64,000 nucleotides of DNA. Source: Ilyomonas limi (GTDB lineage: Bacteria > Bacteroidota > Bacteroidia > Chitinophagales > Chitinophagaceae). The DNA lies in contig NZ_SZQL01000001.1 of assembly GCF_005233845.1 (NCBI RefSeq), positions 248,001 through 312,000 on the forward strand. The letters run 5' to 3'. Position 1 is the first letter of the stretch, and each line of letters opens with the position of its first letter. The notes below the pieces were generated by a model. The model made no database searches. It was not told the origin of the DNA and worked only from the letters and a program-made list of their open reading frames with translations. The position numbers were made by a program, and so were the translations under genes. Shown in pieces: positions 1-9,141 of this stretch.

Positions 1-257
1 AGACCTGGGTAAACCTGCTTGCCAGTGCAATCAATTACTTTGGCATCACTTGCTGGCGCAGCGGTTCCTACGCTGGTTATTTTGCCATTGGTAAATACAA
101 TGGTCCCATTATTAATTACCTGACCGTTACCTACATGGATGGTAGCATGCGTTAAAGCAATGATGCCTTGCTGCGGCGGAGCAGGTAGTACATTGGCTTG
201 TGAAAAAGCGGTTGAAAGACTTGTTGTTAAAAATATGATGAATGCTATTTTTTTCAT
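1..257 (-). CDS. Amidohydrolase-family protein, N-terminal part (runs off the window)
   Basis: The first 85 codons are present; the rest lies beyond the left edge. The ATG at 257 opens a signal peptide (MKKIAFIIFLTTSLSTAFSQ), followed by the start of an amidohydrolase beta-sandwich: an 'ALTHATIHVGNGQVI' strand, then 'KITSVG' and 'KVIDCTGKQVYPG'. This is the usual lead-in to the metal-binding barrel, which is not visible here. The protein is probably exported, as is the related gene at 751-3759 on the same strand. The two may form one operon, now separated by a small four-helix-bundle gene. Substrate unknown; the family includes imidazolonepropionase-like and dipeptidase-like enzymes. Confidence 0.85.
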   Translation of the reverse strand, partial: MKKIAFIIFLTTSLSTAFSQANVLPAPPQQGIIALTHATIHVGNGQVINNGTIVFTNGKITSVGTAAPASDAKVIDCTGKQVYPG

Positions 258-267
258 GGTTTGATTT

Positions 268-298
268 TTTGTGTTTAAAGTTTAAGGTTTAATGTTTA
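268..298 (+). repeat. Left inverted repeat flanking the four-helix-bundle gene
   Basis: An AT-rich 31-base tract built from GTTTAA/AAGTTTAA words. The reverse complement of the tract at 711-741 matches it at about 27 of 31 positions. The pair brackets the four-helix-bundle ORF. Both lie between two same-strand amidohydrolase genes. Confidence 0.65.
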
Positions 299-703
299 AA
301 GTTGGAGTGGCACGAGGCACTTCTTTTTTCGTATCCCGCTTATTTTTGTGGTTAGGAGGTATTCAATAAATTTTTGAATGCAACTGCTGATGTAAATGAT
401 ATGAGCATATAACTCATTGAATTCTTCCTGTAAAAGATACTTTCTGTCTAACACACGGTAAAGCTGTGAGCGCACTTCGCCCGCAGAACCTTTTGCATAG
501 CCTAAGAAAACAATAAATCCAGCTCTGCTGCCCCTTTCAAATCCTTCGGCAATGTTATCCATAATAGAGCCGCTTGCCCTGTCTGTCTGGTCTATTAGCC
601 CGAAATTATTTTTAAACTTTCCACTATCAATAACATTTCCAATCACGTTATAAAAGCTTCTTGCCAGCTTCCATGCTTCAATCTCTTCAAAACATTTAAT
701 CAT
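296..703 (-). CDS. Four-helix bundle protein (TIGR02436 / 23S rRNA IVP-like)
   Basis: About 135 aa from the ATG at 703 (MIKCFEEIEAWKLAR); an ORF start 18 bases further upstream lies inside the flanking repeat and is probably not used. Hallmarks are 'EAWKLARSFY' at the N-terminus, 'DQTDRASGSIMDNIAEGFERGS', 'FLGYAKGSAGEVRSQL' and a final helix before a basic tail. The family is all-helical, forms oligomers, and was first seen in intervening sequences of 23S rRNA genes; its biochemical role is not established. The gene sits between two amidohydrolase genes and is bracketed by inverted repeats, which suggests it was inserted as a unit. Confidence 0.88.
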   Translation of the reverse strand: MIKCFEEIEAWKLARSFYNVIGNVIDSGKFKNNFGLIDQTDRASGSIMDNIAEGFERGSRAGFIVFLGYAKGSAGEVRSQLYRVLDRKYLLQEEFNELYAHIIYISSCIQKFIEYLLTTKISGIRKKKCLVPLQL

Positions 704-710
704 TGCCATA

Positions 711-741
711 ACATTAAACATTAAACTTTGAACGTTAAACC
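711..741 (-). repeat. Right inverted repeat flanking the four-helix-bundle gene
   Basis: Inverted partner of the tract at 268-298, with four mismatches over 31 bases. It overlaps the possible upstream start codons of the four-helix-bundle ORF, so the apparent residues MFNVMA come from the repeat. Confidence 0.65.
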
Positions 742-750
742 TGTAAATTG

Positions 751-3700
751 TTATTGAATCCCCGAACTAACACGCCTGTCTTCTTCACATTCGTTAATCA
801 CATCCGGTGTAAGTACCGCAGGTGTGGTTTTGGCGCCGCCTTTCTTGGCAGTCAGCATTTTTTGAATGAGGCGATTGCGTTCAGCGGCTATGCGTGTGCG
901 CATGATGGAATCTCTTCCCCTATCAAAATACTCGATGCCATCTACCCATGTTTTTTCTACCGTGGCATACACGCTCAATGGGTTCGCATTCCATAATACT
1001 ACATCAGCATCTTTACCTACTTTAATGCTGCCGACGCGGTCGGCGATATGCAGCATAGTGGCAGGATTTAATGTGCAGGTTTTAAATGCCTGTTCTTCGC
1101 TTAAACCGCCATATTTGATAGACTTTGCAGCTTCCTGGTTGAGGTGCCGCGCCTGCTCGGGATCATCGCTGTTTACGGCAACAGTTAAACCTACATCAGT
1201 CATCAAAGCAATGTTGTACGGGATAGCATCCTGCACTTCGGCTTTATAAGCCCACCAGTCGCTAAAGGTGGAAGCATAAGCACCGTGTGCTTTCATCTTA
1301 TCAGCCATTTTATAACCTTCCAGGATGTGCGTAAAAGTATTTACGGTAAAGTTGAAAGAGTCGGCTACATGCAGCAGCATATTGATTTCGCTTTGCACAT
1401 ACGAATGGCAGGTAATGAATCGCTTGTGATGGAGTATTTCGGAAAGCGCATCTAACTCTAAATCGCGCCTTTTATTAGCGTCCATTTTTTGATAATCTTC
1501 AGCACGGGTAAAAGCATCTACCAATACTTGCTCAACACCCATGCGTGTATCCGGAAAACGGTTGTTATTGTTAACGAAAGTGCGCTTTACATTTTCGCCC
1601 AAAGCAAACTTGATAAACGGGTCCCAATCTGCAAACTTCAGGTCTTCGGCATCCTTACCCCAGCGCATTTTTATCAGCTGCGTTTGTCCGCCAATGGTGT
1701 TGCAGCTACCGTGCAGGAGGTGCGCGCTGGTAACGCCATCTGAGAGCTGGCGGTATATCTGAATATCCTCGGGGTCTATTACATCCGCTACACGTACTTC
1801 GGAGGTAACGGATTGAGAACATTCATTGACGCCACCGGTGATGGCAATATGCGAGTGTTCGTCAATAATACCAGGCGACAAATACTTGCCGGTTGCATCA
1901 ATTTGCTTAGTGCCCGATGCGCTTATATTTTTACCAATAGCTGCAATTTTTCCACCTTTAATTAATACATCGGTATTGGGTAAAATGCCAGCGGATTCAT
2001 TCGTCCAAACAGTTGCATTTTTTATGAGTATATCTTCCTGCTTCGGCATTTCGGCAAAGCCATAGCCATTAAATGGATAATACACTGTTTTATTAATATC
2101 CTGCTTCTTTGCCGTATCTTTTTTAGCCGTATCTGCTTTGGCTATATATGCACTGTTGTACAGCATATTCCAGGTTAACGGCTCGCCGTTAGCTGCATAG
2201 CCGGTGCCCACCCAGGTGTTGCCACTGATGATGCCGGTTAAGTGATTTACTTTGCTGCTATCCGTTTTATTGCTCCAGCTAAGATTTACCGAATTGTTAA
2301 GGATATTAATTTTTATATCGGTTTTAGCAGTATCGCCGGAAGCTTTCAGCGTGGCAGATATTTTGCCGGGTTTGCCGCCTACTTCTACCGTATATTCTTT
2401 GGTTTGATTTGGCTGCTTTACAGTCAGTTTGTAATTGCCGCGATAGTCATTCCAGCCGGCATCATCAATAATAAATTTTTTGCCCTGAATCCAGTTTTGC
2501 AAAAACACCGTGCTGTCTTCAAATATGGGTCCGGTAGCGATGATAAAATTTGCGAGCTTACCGGCATCTAAACTGCCAATTTTATCATACACACCAATGA
2601 GTGTAGCCGGTGTTTTGGTTAATGCATCCAAAGCTTTGGTGGTGCTCAAACCATTATCAATGGCTTTGCGCAGGTTTTGTAAAAATTCTTTGCTGGTAGT
2701 GCCGCTGGCAGTGAGGGTAAAATTGAGTCCTGCCTTATCAAACATACCGGGTTCGAGCGGCGCCATTTCCCAATGTTTCATTACACTTAATGCCACCAAT
2801 CTTACAGCATTCGGGTCTTCTACATCTATCGCATCGGGAAAGTTTAAGGGCAGAATAAAAGAGGCTTTGGTAGCTTTCATTTCGTCCATACGCTGGTACT
2901 CGTTGCCACCGCCGCGAAGGATATAGGGTACGCCAAATTCGTTGGCTATCTTTTGCGCGCGCAATACATTCCATTTATCGGCAGCGTCAAAAATTTGTGG
3001 TAAAGATTGGTTATTATTCCATGCTTCGAGTGAAAGATTAGTGCCTTCGCTGGTAGACTTTTCCTTTTGTACAGGCGTGAGGTTTTTATACCATTGTGCA
3101 TCTAAATATGTTTGCCGCAGCAGCGCAATCGCGCCCATCAGCGAGGTGGGATAATCCTGTGTGGAACTGCCCTTATTAAAAGAATAAAAAGCGGCTGCTT
3201 TATCCTTCAGCATATCCATATTCTCCTTATCATCACTTAGCGTTACCAGCGTACCGGTACCCCGCGCAATGCCATCCTGCACATGCGATACGACAGTGCC
3301 AAAGCCCATGCTGCGCAGGTCTTTGGCTTTATCGTCATTTACCTTAAACAGTTTGGAGGCGTCGGTTTCCGGCCTAATGGCTTGGTTCCAGCCATACGCG
3401 CCTTTGGTATTGCTCACCATTTGCTGGCTAAAGCCGCTACGTTGCGGCTGCTCCTGCGGCGCTACACCGTAATCGCTGTAGAGATCTATAAAAGAAGGAT
3501 AAATATACTTGCCCTTGCAGTCTATCACGGCGGCATCTTTGGGCACCGCGCCTCCATTTTCGATGCTGATGATTTTGCCTTCTTTAATGATAAGCGTTGC
3601 GTTGGGAATGGTGGTTTTTGAATCCTTTACCACCGTGGCATGGGTAAAAGCAAAATAGTTGGTTCGATAGTCGTGTACGCCATTCACCGGGAATGTTTCC

Positions 3701-3759
3701 TGCGCCGATGCTGCCATAAACAGGCATAGGCACCAACAAAGCAGTCGGTATTTTTTCAT
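751..3759 (-). CDS. Secreted double amidohydrolase-domain protein
   Basis: About 1002 aa from ATG 3759, chosen because it opens a clean signal peptide (MKKYRLLCWCLCLFMAASAQ); a further 13 codons upstream are unlikely. Two amidohydrolase units are fused. The first (roughly residues 35-430) keeps the beta-sandwich and 'GTLVTLSDD'-like core, but 'PSFIDLYSDYG' stands where the metal-binding HxH should be, so it is probably inactive. The second (roughly 565-980) has 'IDEHSHIAI' (H635, H637), 'FITCHSY', 'FTHILEGYK' and 'NSDDPEQA', the expected metal ligands and catalytic Asp. A Thr/Lys/Asp-rich linker and a beta-rich segment join them. Substrate unknown; a periplasmic peptidase or cyclic-amide hydrolase role is possible. 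Confidence 0.92.
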   Translation of the reverse strand: MKKYRLLCWCLCLFMAASAQETFPVNGVHDYRTNYFAFTHATVVKDSKTTIPNATLIIKEGKIISIENGGAVPKDAAVIDCKGKYIYPSFIDLYSDYGVAPQEQPQRSGFSQQMVSNTKGAYGWNQAIRPETDASKLFKVNDDKAKDLRSMGFGTVVSHVQDGIARGTGTLVTLSDDKENMDMLKDKAAAFYSFNKGSSTQDYPTSLMGAIALLRQTYLDAQWYKNLTPVQKEKSTSEGTNLSLEAWNNNQSLPQIFDAADKWNVLRAQKIANEFGVPYILRGGGNEYQRMDEMKATKASFILPLNFPDAIDVEDPNAVRLVALSVMKHWEMAPLEPGMFDKAGLNFTLTASGTTSKEFLQNLRKAIDNGLSTTKALDALTKTPATLIGVYDKIGSLDAGKLANFIIATGPIFEDSTVFLQNWIQGKKFIIDDAGWNDYRGNYKLTVKQPNQTKEYTVEVGGKPGKISATLKASGDTAKTDIKINILNNSVNLSWSNKTDSSKVNHLTGIISGNTWVGTGYAANGEPLTWNMLYNSAYIAKADTAKKDTAKKQDINKTVYYPFNGYGFAEMPKQEDILIKNATVWTNESAGILPNTDVLIKGGKIAAIGKNISASGTKQIDATGKYLSPGIIDEHSHIAITGGVNECSQSVTSEVRVADVIDPEDIQIYRQLSDGVTSAHLLHGSCNTIGGQTQLIKMRWGKDAEDLKFADWDPFIKFALGENVKRTFVNNNNRFPDTRMGVEQVLVDAFTRAEDYQKMDANKRRDLELDALSEILHHKRFITCHSYVQSEINMLLHVADSFNFTVNTFTHILEGYKMADKMKAHGAYASTFSDWWAYKAEVQDAIPYNIALMTDVGLTVAVNSDDPEQARHLNQEAAKSIKYGGLSEEQAFKTCTLNPATMLHIADRVGSIKVGKDADVVLWNANPLSVYATVEKTWVDGIEYFDRGRDSIMRTRIAAERNRLIQKMLTAKKGGAKTTPAVLTPDVINECEEDRRVSSGIQ

Positions 3760-4123
3760 GTACAAAATATTAAAATGAAAAGATAAGTAGCGCTGCAAAT
3801 GTAGAGGTTAGGAGGAAAGAATGACATTTCAACAAACGGTAGTTTTTCATCAAACTGTTACAAGCAGCAGCTATGTTCAATATAAATAGATAAACTGGAT
3901 TTGTTGACATTGATGTTGTAAGAATATAATGAAGACCTCAACGCTGGGATTAGAAAATAAAGAATAATTGTTTAGCCAAAGTGAGCACAGAGGTTAAAAT
4001 CAACAAAATTTACTTTGACTCTGAAGATTAAAGTACTGGGCTAATAAATACCACTACTGGACACTTATTTACTATCCCTTAGCTGTTTGAAGTTTTTCGA
4101 TAATTTTATTCATCTAAAATTTA
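3760..4123. other. Intergenic region between the amidohydrolase gene and susC
   Basis: A divergent spacer of 364 bases that must hold promoters for both neighbours. I found no confident TTTG/TAnnTTTG pair, no palindrome and no RNA-like structure here. Confidence 0.5.
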
Positions 4124-4129
4124 ATGCCC

Positions 4130-7100
4130 ATGAGAAAACACTACTTATTATTGGTGCTTTGCAGTATTTGCATATCTGCCTTCTCCCAGACCGGCAGGCA
4201 AATATCAGGAACCGTTACCGCTTCCGGCACCAAACAACCACTTGACAAAGTAACGGTAACAGAAAAGGGAACCAGAAATTTTACGCTTACCGATTCGCTG
4301 GGTAATTTCAGCATGGTGCTGAGCACCAATGACGCAACGCTGGTATTCTCATATATTGGTTATCAGGACCTGGAAATTAAAGCAGGTAATGCTACCAATG
4401 TGGATGTGCAACTGCTGCCCAACACCAGCGATCTGAGTGAAGTGGTAGTAACTGCTTTAGGCATCAAGCGCGAACTGAGAAGTTTGGGCTATGCTTCGCA
4501 GCAGGTAAGCAGTCAACAAATAACACAATCTAAACAGCCTAATCTCATCAATGCACTGCAGGGCAAAGTAGCCGGCGTTACGATCTCCAGCACCGGCGGC
4601 GGACCTGGCCAGAGTGCCAGCATTTTAATAAGAGGTATCAATTCTTTAGACCCCGGAAAAAATAACCAGCCGCTCTTTGTAATTGATGGATTGCCCATAG
4701 ATAATTCCACTTTTACAACCGGCACTGAAGGCGGCCGAGGTGTGCAAATGCCTAACCGCGTATCCGATATTAACCCCGAAGATATTGAGAGTGTAAACAT
4801 TTTGCGCGGCGGTGCGGCTACGGCTTTGTATGGTTTGCGCGGGGCAAATGGCGTTGTAGTCATTACCACTAAATCGGGGCAGGCAGGCACGCTGAAAGTA
4901 AATTATTCTTCTACTTACAGCATTGATAATGTAAACAAGATACCCGATATACAACTGAAATATACACAGGGCTTTTCCGGTGAGTATGACTCAAGTAACT
5001 TTTGGCCGGCATGGGGGCCAACGATAGCAGAAGCAAAAGCAATTGATCCCTCTCATCCCGATAAACTCTTTAATAACTGGAAGCGGGCTTATCAAACAGG
5101 GCATCAGTACAAGAATGCCGTGACCTTCTCGGGTGGCAGCGAAAAAGCTACTTTTTCTTCCTCGCTCTCGCACTTCAGGCAGGACGGCACTATTCCTTTT
5201 ACCTGGTACCAGGATGTAACTGCCCGCGTAAATGGTCAGTTGAAATTCAGTGATAAATTTCGCATGGGTACGTCCATCATTTATGCAAATACCGATGGTA
5301 ACTTTTACGATGCCGACCGCTACAACGAAGAACTGATTTACTGGGCGCCCCGATGGGATGTAATGGATTATAAAAAACCGGATGGCACACAAAAGACTTA
5401 TGGCAACGGCAACCCGGTGTACCTTGCAGCTACCAACAAGTTTCGCACGAGAGTGGATCATGTGATTGGCAGTCTCAACTTTGCGTATTCGCCCTTTACA
5501 TGGCTTACCGCCAGCTACCTGCTGGGTATGGATGAATATAGTGATGCCCGCACGGCAACTGCACCGGGCCCGCAAGGTATTCCCGGTGAAATACCAGGCG
5601 AAGACAATGGGTTGGGCTTTGTGCATGAATACCGGCTGAATTATCACCAGTTGAATTCTAATTTACTCTTAACCTTTGATAAAACCTGGGCAGGAAAATT
5701 CCAGACTACTTTACGCATTGGTAATGATGTATTGAATAGAAAGCTCGACCGTACCAGTGCGATTGGCGATGAACTGGATGTATATAATTTATTTAACCTG
5801 AGTAATGCAAAACAAGTAAGCATTGCCCAATATAAAGAAAACTACCGCATTGTGGGCGCCTATGGCGATTTAACGCTTGGCTACGATAATTTCTTATACT
5901 TAAATCTCACCGCTAGAAACGACTGGACTTCCACCCTGGAAACAGCTAACCGCTCATTCTTTTATCCATCGGTAAATCTGAGTTACATTTTTACCCAAAA
6001 CCTCCAATTGCCTGCATGGATTGGATACGGGAAATTGAGGGCTTCGCTTGCCGGTATTGGTAAAGATGCAGCACCCTATCAAACCAGCATTACCTATTCG
6101 CCTTCGTTTGGTACGCCGGTAAATGGGGTAATTGGCTGGAGCCGCGATGATAATGGTGGTATTGCTTCATTACAACCAGAGAAAACAACATCATTTGAAG
6201 CAGGAACCGATCTGAACTTTTTCAAGGACCGGGTTGGATTGAATTTTACCTGGTATAAATCTAATAGTAAACAGCAAATTATTCCGGTGTCCACCGCACC
6301 TTCTACCGGCGGCACTTCGTTTACGCTTAACTCGGGCGAAATAGAGAATAAGGGCGTTGAACTCACCCTGCGCGGAACGCCGGTGAAAACTAAAGATTTT
6401 AATTGGGATGTAACTATTAATTATTCTGCCAACCGAAGCAAAATATTATCTATTTATCCCGGATTGGCAGAAATTGTAGTGGGTAGCCAGTTTGGTTATT
6501 CCAATTCTACTGTAACCATGAAGTATGTGCCGGGGCAATCGGCAGGCGATATTTTTGGTACGCCGTGGGCAAGATATAATGATACAAAAGATCCTTTATA
6601 TTCTGATAAAAGCCTGCCTTTGCTGATCGGCGATGATGGCTTCCCGGTGCTAACACCTTATTCTACACAACGCGTGTTGGGCAATGCGTATCCAAAATGG
6701 ATTGGCTCTATTGGTAACACCTTTAACTATAAAAACTGGAGCCTGTACATGCTTTGGGATGCCAGGCAGGGGCTGGAGAAGTACGACCAGTTCTCCAACT
6801 TTATGGCAGCATTTGGTATATCTGAGATAACACTGAACAGAGACCAGACGATTGTATTTGATGGCGTGCTGGCAGATGGTACCAAAAACACCAAGCCCGT
6901 TTACCTGGGGCAAGGTGTTGGCCCGGATGGTGTGGACTATAGTGCCGGCTATTACCGCAACCGATACCGGGGCATTGCCGAGAATTTTGTAGAAGATGCA
7001 TCGTGGGTGCGGCTGCGATCAGCTTCGCTGTCTTATACATTTCCCAATAAAATGTTTGGCAACTCTATTGTAAAGAACCTGAGCCTTGGCGTTACGGGCA

Positions 7101-7243
7101 ACAACCTGCTGCTCTTTACCAAATACAAAGGCTTCGATCCCGAATCAAGCTCTACGCCTGCAGGCAGCAATGCCAATGGCTTTGCCGGCTTTACGTATCC
7201 TGCCTTGCGCAGCGTTGTCTTCTCCTTAAATGTTGGCTTTTAA
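4130..7243 (+). CDS. SusC/RagA-family TonB-linked outer-membrane transporter
   Basis: About 1037 aa. The ATG at 4130 (MRKHYLLLVLCSICISAFSQ) gives a standard signal peptide; an ATG two codons upstream is the alternative. Next come a carboxypeptidase-D-like regulatory domain (about 22-105, 'ISGTVTASGTKQPLDKVTV'), the TonB-box/linker 'LSEVVVTALGIKRE', a plug domain with 'SILIRGINSLDPGKNNQPLFVIDG' split by ordinary plug motifs ('NILRGGAATALYG', 'GANGVVVITTKSG'), and a long beta-barrel ending in aromatic 'SLNVGF'. It imports a ligand across the outer membrane together with the SusD lipoprotein encoded immediately downstream. No anti-sigma/sigma pair or glycosidase is adjacent, so the ligand cannot be named; peptides or glycans are both possible. 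Confidence 0.96.
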   Translation: MRKHYLLLVLCSICISAFSQTGRQISGTVTASGTKQPLDKVTVTEKGTRNFTLTDSLGNFSMVLSTNDATLVFSYIGYQDLEIKAGNATNVDVQLLPNTSDLSEVVVTALGIKRELRSLGYASQQVSSQQITQSKQPNLINALQGKVAGVTISSTGGGPGQSASILIRGINSLDPGKNNQPLFVIDGLPIDNSTFTTGTEGGRGVQMPNRVSDINPEDIESVNILRGGAATALYGLRGANGVVVITTKSGQAGTLKVNYSSTYSIDNVNKIPDIQLKYTQGFSGEYDSSNFWPAWGPTIAEAKAIDPSHPDKLFNNWKRAYQTGHQYKNAVTFSGGSEKATFSSSLSHFRQDGTIPFTWYQDVTARVNGQLKFSDKFRMGTSIIYANTDGNFYDADRYNEELIYWAPRWDVMDYKKPDGTQKTYGNGNPVYLAATNKFRTRVDHVIGSLNFAYSPFTWLTASYLLGMDEYSDARTATAPGPQGIPGEIPGEDNGLGFVHEYRLNYHQLNSNLLLTFDKTWAGKFQTTLRIGNDVLNRKLDRTSAIGDELDVYNLFNLSNAKQVSIAQYKENYRIVGAYGDLTLGYDNFLYLNLTARNDWTSTLETANRSFFYPSVNLSYIFTQNLQLPAWIGYGKLRASLAGIGKDAAPYQTSITYSPSFGTPVNGVIGWSRDDNGGIASLQPEKTTSFEAGTDLNFFKDRVGLNFTWYKSNSKQQIIPVSTAPSTGGTSFTLNSGEIENKGVELTLRGTPVKTKDFNWDVTINYSANRSKILSIYPGLAEIVVGSQFGYSNSTVTMKYVPGQSAGDIFGTPWARYNDTKDPLYSDKSLPLLIGDDGFPVLTPYSTQRVLGNAYPKWIGSIGNTFNYKNWSLYMLWDARQGLEKYDQFSNFMAAFGISEITLNRDQTIVFDGVLADGTKNTKPVYLGQGVGPDGVDYSAGYYRNRYRGIAENFVEDASWVRLRSASLSYTFPNKMFGNSIVKNLSLGVTGNNLLLFTKYKGFDPESSSTPAGSNANGFAGFTYPALRSVVFSLNVGF

Positions 7244-7256
7244 AAAGAAACTACTT

Positions 7257-8666
7257 ATGAAAAAATTATTGCGATATAGTACCGTTTGCCTCCTTTTACT
7301 TACCGCTTTCGGCAGTTGTAAAAAGTATTTAGACATCAATAAAAACCCCAATGCGGCCGAAGAGCCGCCCATAAGCGGCTTGCTGGCAAATACCACTTAC
7401 AATACTGCTTATGAAGTGTACAGTGCCAGCAACTATACTTCGTATTACGTGCAGTATTTAGCATCGCCCAACCCTGCCAGCGATGTGGATATATATAACA
7501 CCGTTGACCCCAGCACTACATGGTATCGCTTTTACAACATTATGACCGATTTGTATGATATGCGGAAATTTGCTGTGCAAAAAGGGCAAACCGATCATGT
7601 TGCCATAAGCGATATACTAATGGCTTTGCACATCAATATGGCTACCAACCTCTGGGGGGATATTCCCTATAGTGAGGCATTTATTGGCGTTAATAACTTA
7701 ACACCTGCATTTGATAATCAGCAGGCTTTATTTGATACCGCTTTAAATATGCTTGATGCTGGTATTACCCTTTTGCAGCCGATAAACGATACAACAATAG
7801 TAGACTCTACCAGCGATTTTATTCACAATGGACAAACTTCGGCATGGCTTAAAACAGCCCATGCTCTTAAAGCCAGAATGTTGAATCAACTATCTAAAAC
7901 GAACTCTTATAGCCCTGATGCAGTACTGGCAGAACTACAAAATGCTTATACTTCCAACAGAGATGATGCACAGGTTACTTCTTTTGAAGTACGTAATCCC
8001 TGGGCGCAGGTAGCTTTAGATAATGCAGGCTTGGACCTTGATGGCTGGCTGTCTGCTTATTTTGTAGGAGTTACCAAAGATTCTATTTATGATGTATTTG
8101 ACCCCAGGCTTCCCTTAATAGGGACCATTACGCGTTATGGTGACTATCGCGGCACACCAAACGGTAAAGGGCGTACTGGTACCGGTACCGAAAATAAAGA
8201 AAGCTATCTTGCCGTAGGTGGCTGGTATTCCTCCGATAACTCGCCTTTGCAGATTATTACGTATTCGGAATGTAAGTTTATAGAAGCAGAAGCGCAATTT
8301 AGAAAGGGCAATAAAAATACGGCTTATGCAGCGTATATGGAGGGTATTACAGCCAATATGGAAAAGATGGGCGTTGCTGAAACTGCCATTACAGACTATA
8401 CCACCAATCCTGTGGTGGCGGTAGGTGCGGATGCACTTACCCTGCAGCGCATCATGGCAGAAAAATATGTAGCTTGTTTCCTGAGCCCCGTAACCTGGGA
8501 TGATATGCGCCGGATGGATTATGACTACAAAGGTTTTATGCTGCCGCAAAATGCTGCTTTAAACACCTTTATCCGGCGGTTGAGCTATCCGGTAAATGAA
8601 TCTTCGGCCAACAGCGCCCATGTGCCGGACGTGCAGCTTACAGATAAGTTGTGGTGGGACCAATAA
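7257..8666 (+). CDS. SusD/RagB-family outer-membrane lipoprotein
   Basis: About 469 aa from ATG 7257, which opens a lipoprotein signal ending 'LLTAFGSC'; a longer ORF start at 7230 overlaps susC and lacks a signal. The body has the SusD-like TPR helices ('GLLANTTYNTAYEVYSA', 'YRFYNIMTDLYDMRKFA', 'NLWGDIPYSEAF') and the C-terminal 'AEKYVACFLSPVTWDDMRRMDY' followed by 'RLSYPVNE', typical of the SusD-like branch that pairs with RagA-type transporters. It binds substrate on the cell surface and acts as the lid of the SusC channel. Only 13 bases separate it from susC, so the two are cotranscribed. Confidence 0.96.
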   Translation: MKKLLRYSTVCLLLLTAFGSCKKYLDINKNPNAAEEPPISGLLANTTYNTAYEVYSASNYTSYYVQYLASPNPASDVDIYNTVDPSTTWYRFYNIMTDLYDMRKFAVQKGQTDHVAISDILMALHINMATNLWGDIPYSEAFIGVNNLTPAFDNQQALFDTALNMLDAGITLLQPINDTTIVDSTSDFIHNGQTSAWLKTAHALKARMLNQLSKTNSYSPDAVLAELQNAYTSNRDDAQVTSFEVRNPWAQVALDNAGLDLDGWLSAYFVGVTKDSIYDVFDPRLPLIGTITRYGDYRGTPNGKGRTGTGTENKESYLAVGGWYSSDNSPLQIITYSECKFIEAEAQFRKGNKNTAYAAYMEGITANMEKMGVAETAITDYTTNPVVAVGADALTLQRIMAEKYVACFLSPVTWDDMRRMDYDYKGFMLPQNAALNTFIRRLSYPVNESSANSAHVPDVQLTDKLWWDQ

Positions 8667-8769
8667 TGTGAGTAGCGAGTTGTGAATTATTGTAGGTCGA
8701 AAGCTTAAAATAAGTAGTGTTGAAGGCAGTGTGAATACAATATGTGAAGGACATAAAAAATTAGTTTAT

Positions 8770-8808
8770 AAAAAAGTACCTGGATTTTAAATTCAGGCAC
8801 TTTTTTAT
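8770..8808 (+). terminator. Rho-independent terminator of the susCD operon
   Basis: AAAAAGT and CCTG pair with CAGG and ACTTTTTT around an AT-rich loop, with one internal mismatch, and the hairpin ends in six T. It lies about 100 bases after the susD stop and just before the BON-lipoprotein gene. Confidence 0.75.
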
Positions 8809-8835
8809 ATGTATTATGACTATAAAATACCCGGT

Positions 8836-9132
8836 ATGAACAGGACCAAACCAATGTATAGCTTGTTAAGCGCTTTTTTATTGGCAATATGTATTGCATT
8901 TACTTTACCCGCCTGTACTGCCAAAACAGATGATGCTTCCATTCAGCAACGGGTGAATGAGGAATTGAAGAAAGACCGCGCAGGTGCGGCATTAAATGCA
9001 ACAGTAGATAACGGTGTAGTTACCATTACCGGTGAGTGCAGCGGCGATAACTGTGCGCAAGATGTAGCCGACAAAGTAAGAAAGATGCAGGGCGTAAAGG
9101 ACGTGCAAGTGCAGGTGATTGCCAAACCTTAG
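8836..9132 (+). CDS. BON-domain lipoprotein
   Basis: About 98 aa from ATG 8836 (MNRTKPMYSLLSAF), followed by a hydrophobic stretch and the lipobox 'LPAC', so the mature protein is lipid-anchored at Cys. One BON domain follows: 'IQQRVNEELKKDRA', 'LNATVDNGVVTITGEC' and 'VADKVRKMQGVKDVQVQVI'. BON domains bind phospholipid and help maintain the envelope (compare OsmY and DolP). The extra Cys pair in 'GECSGDNC' is unusual and could form a disulfide. The gene stands alone after the susCD terminator. Confidence 0.85.
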   Translation: MNRTKPMYSLLSAFLLAICIAFTLPACTAKTDDASIQQRVNEELKKDRAGAALNATVDNGVVTITGECSGDNCAQDVADKVRKMQGVKDVQVQVIAKP

Positions 9133-9141
9133 TATCAATTT

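Noticed and set aside
4991-5647. 218-aa minus-strand ORF inside susC
   Set aside because: Antisense shadow of the TonB-dependent transporter with no domain.
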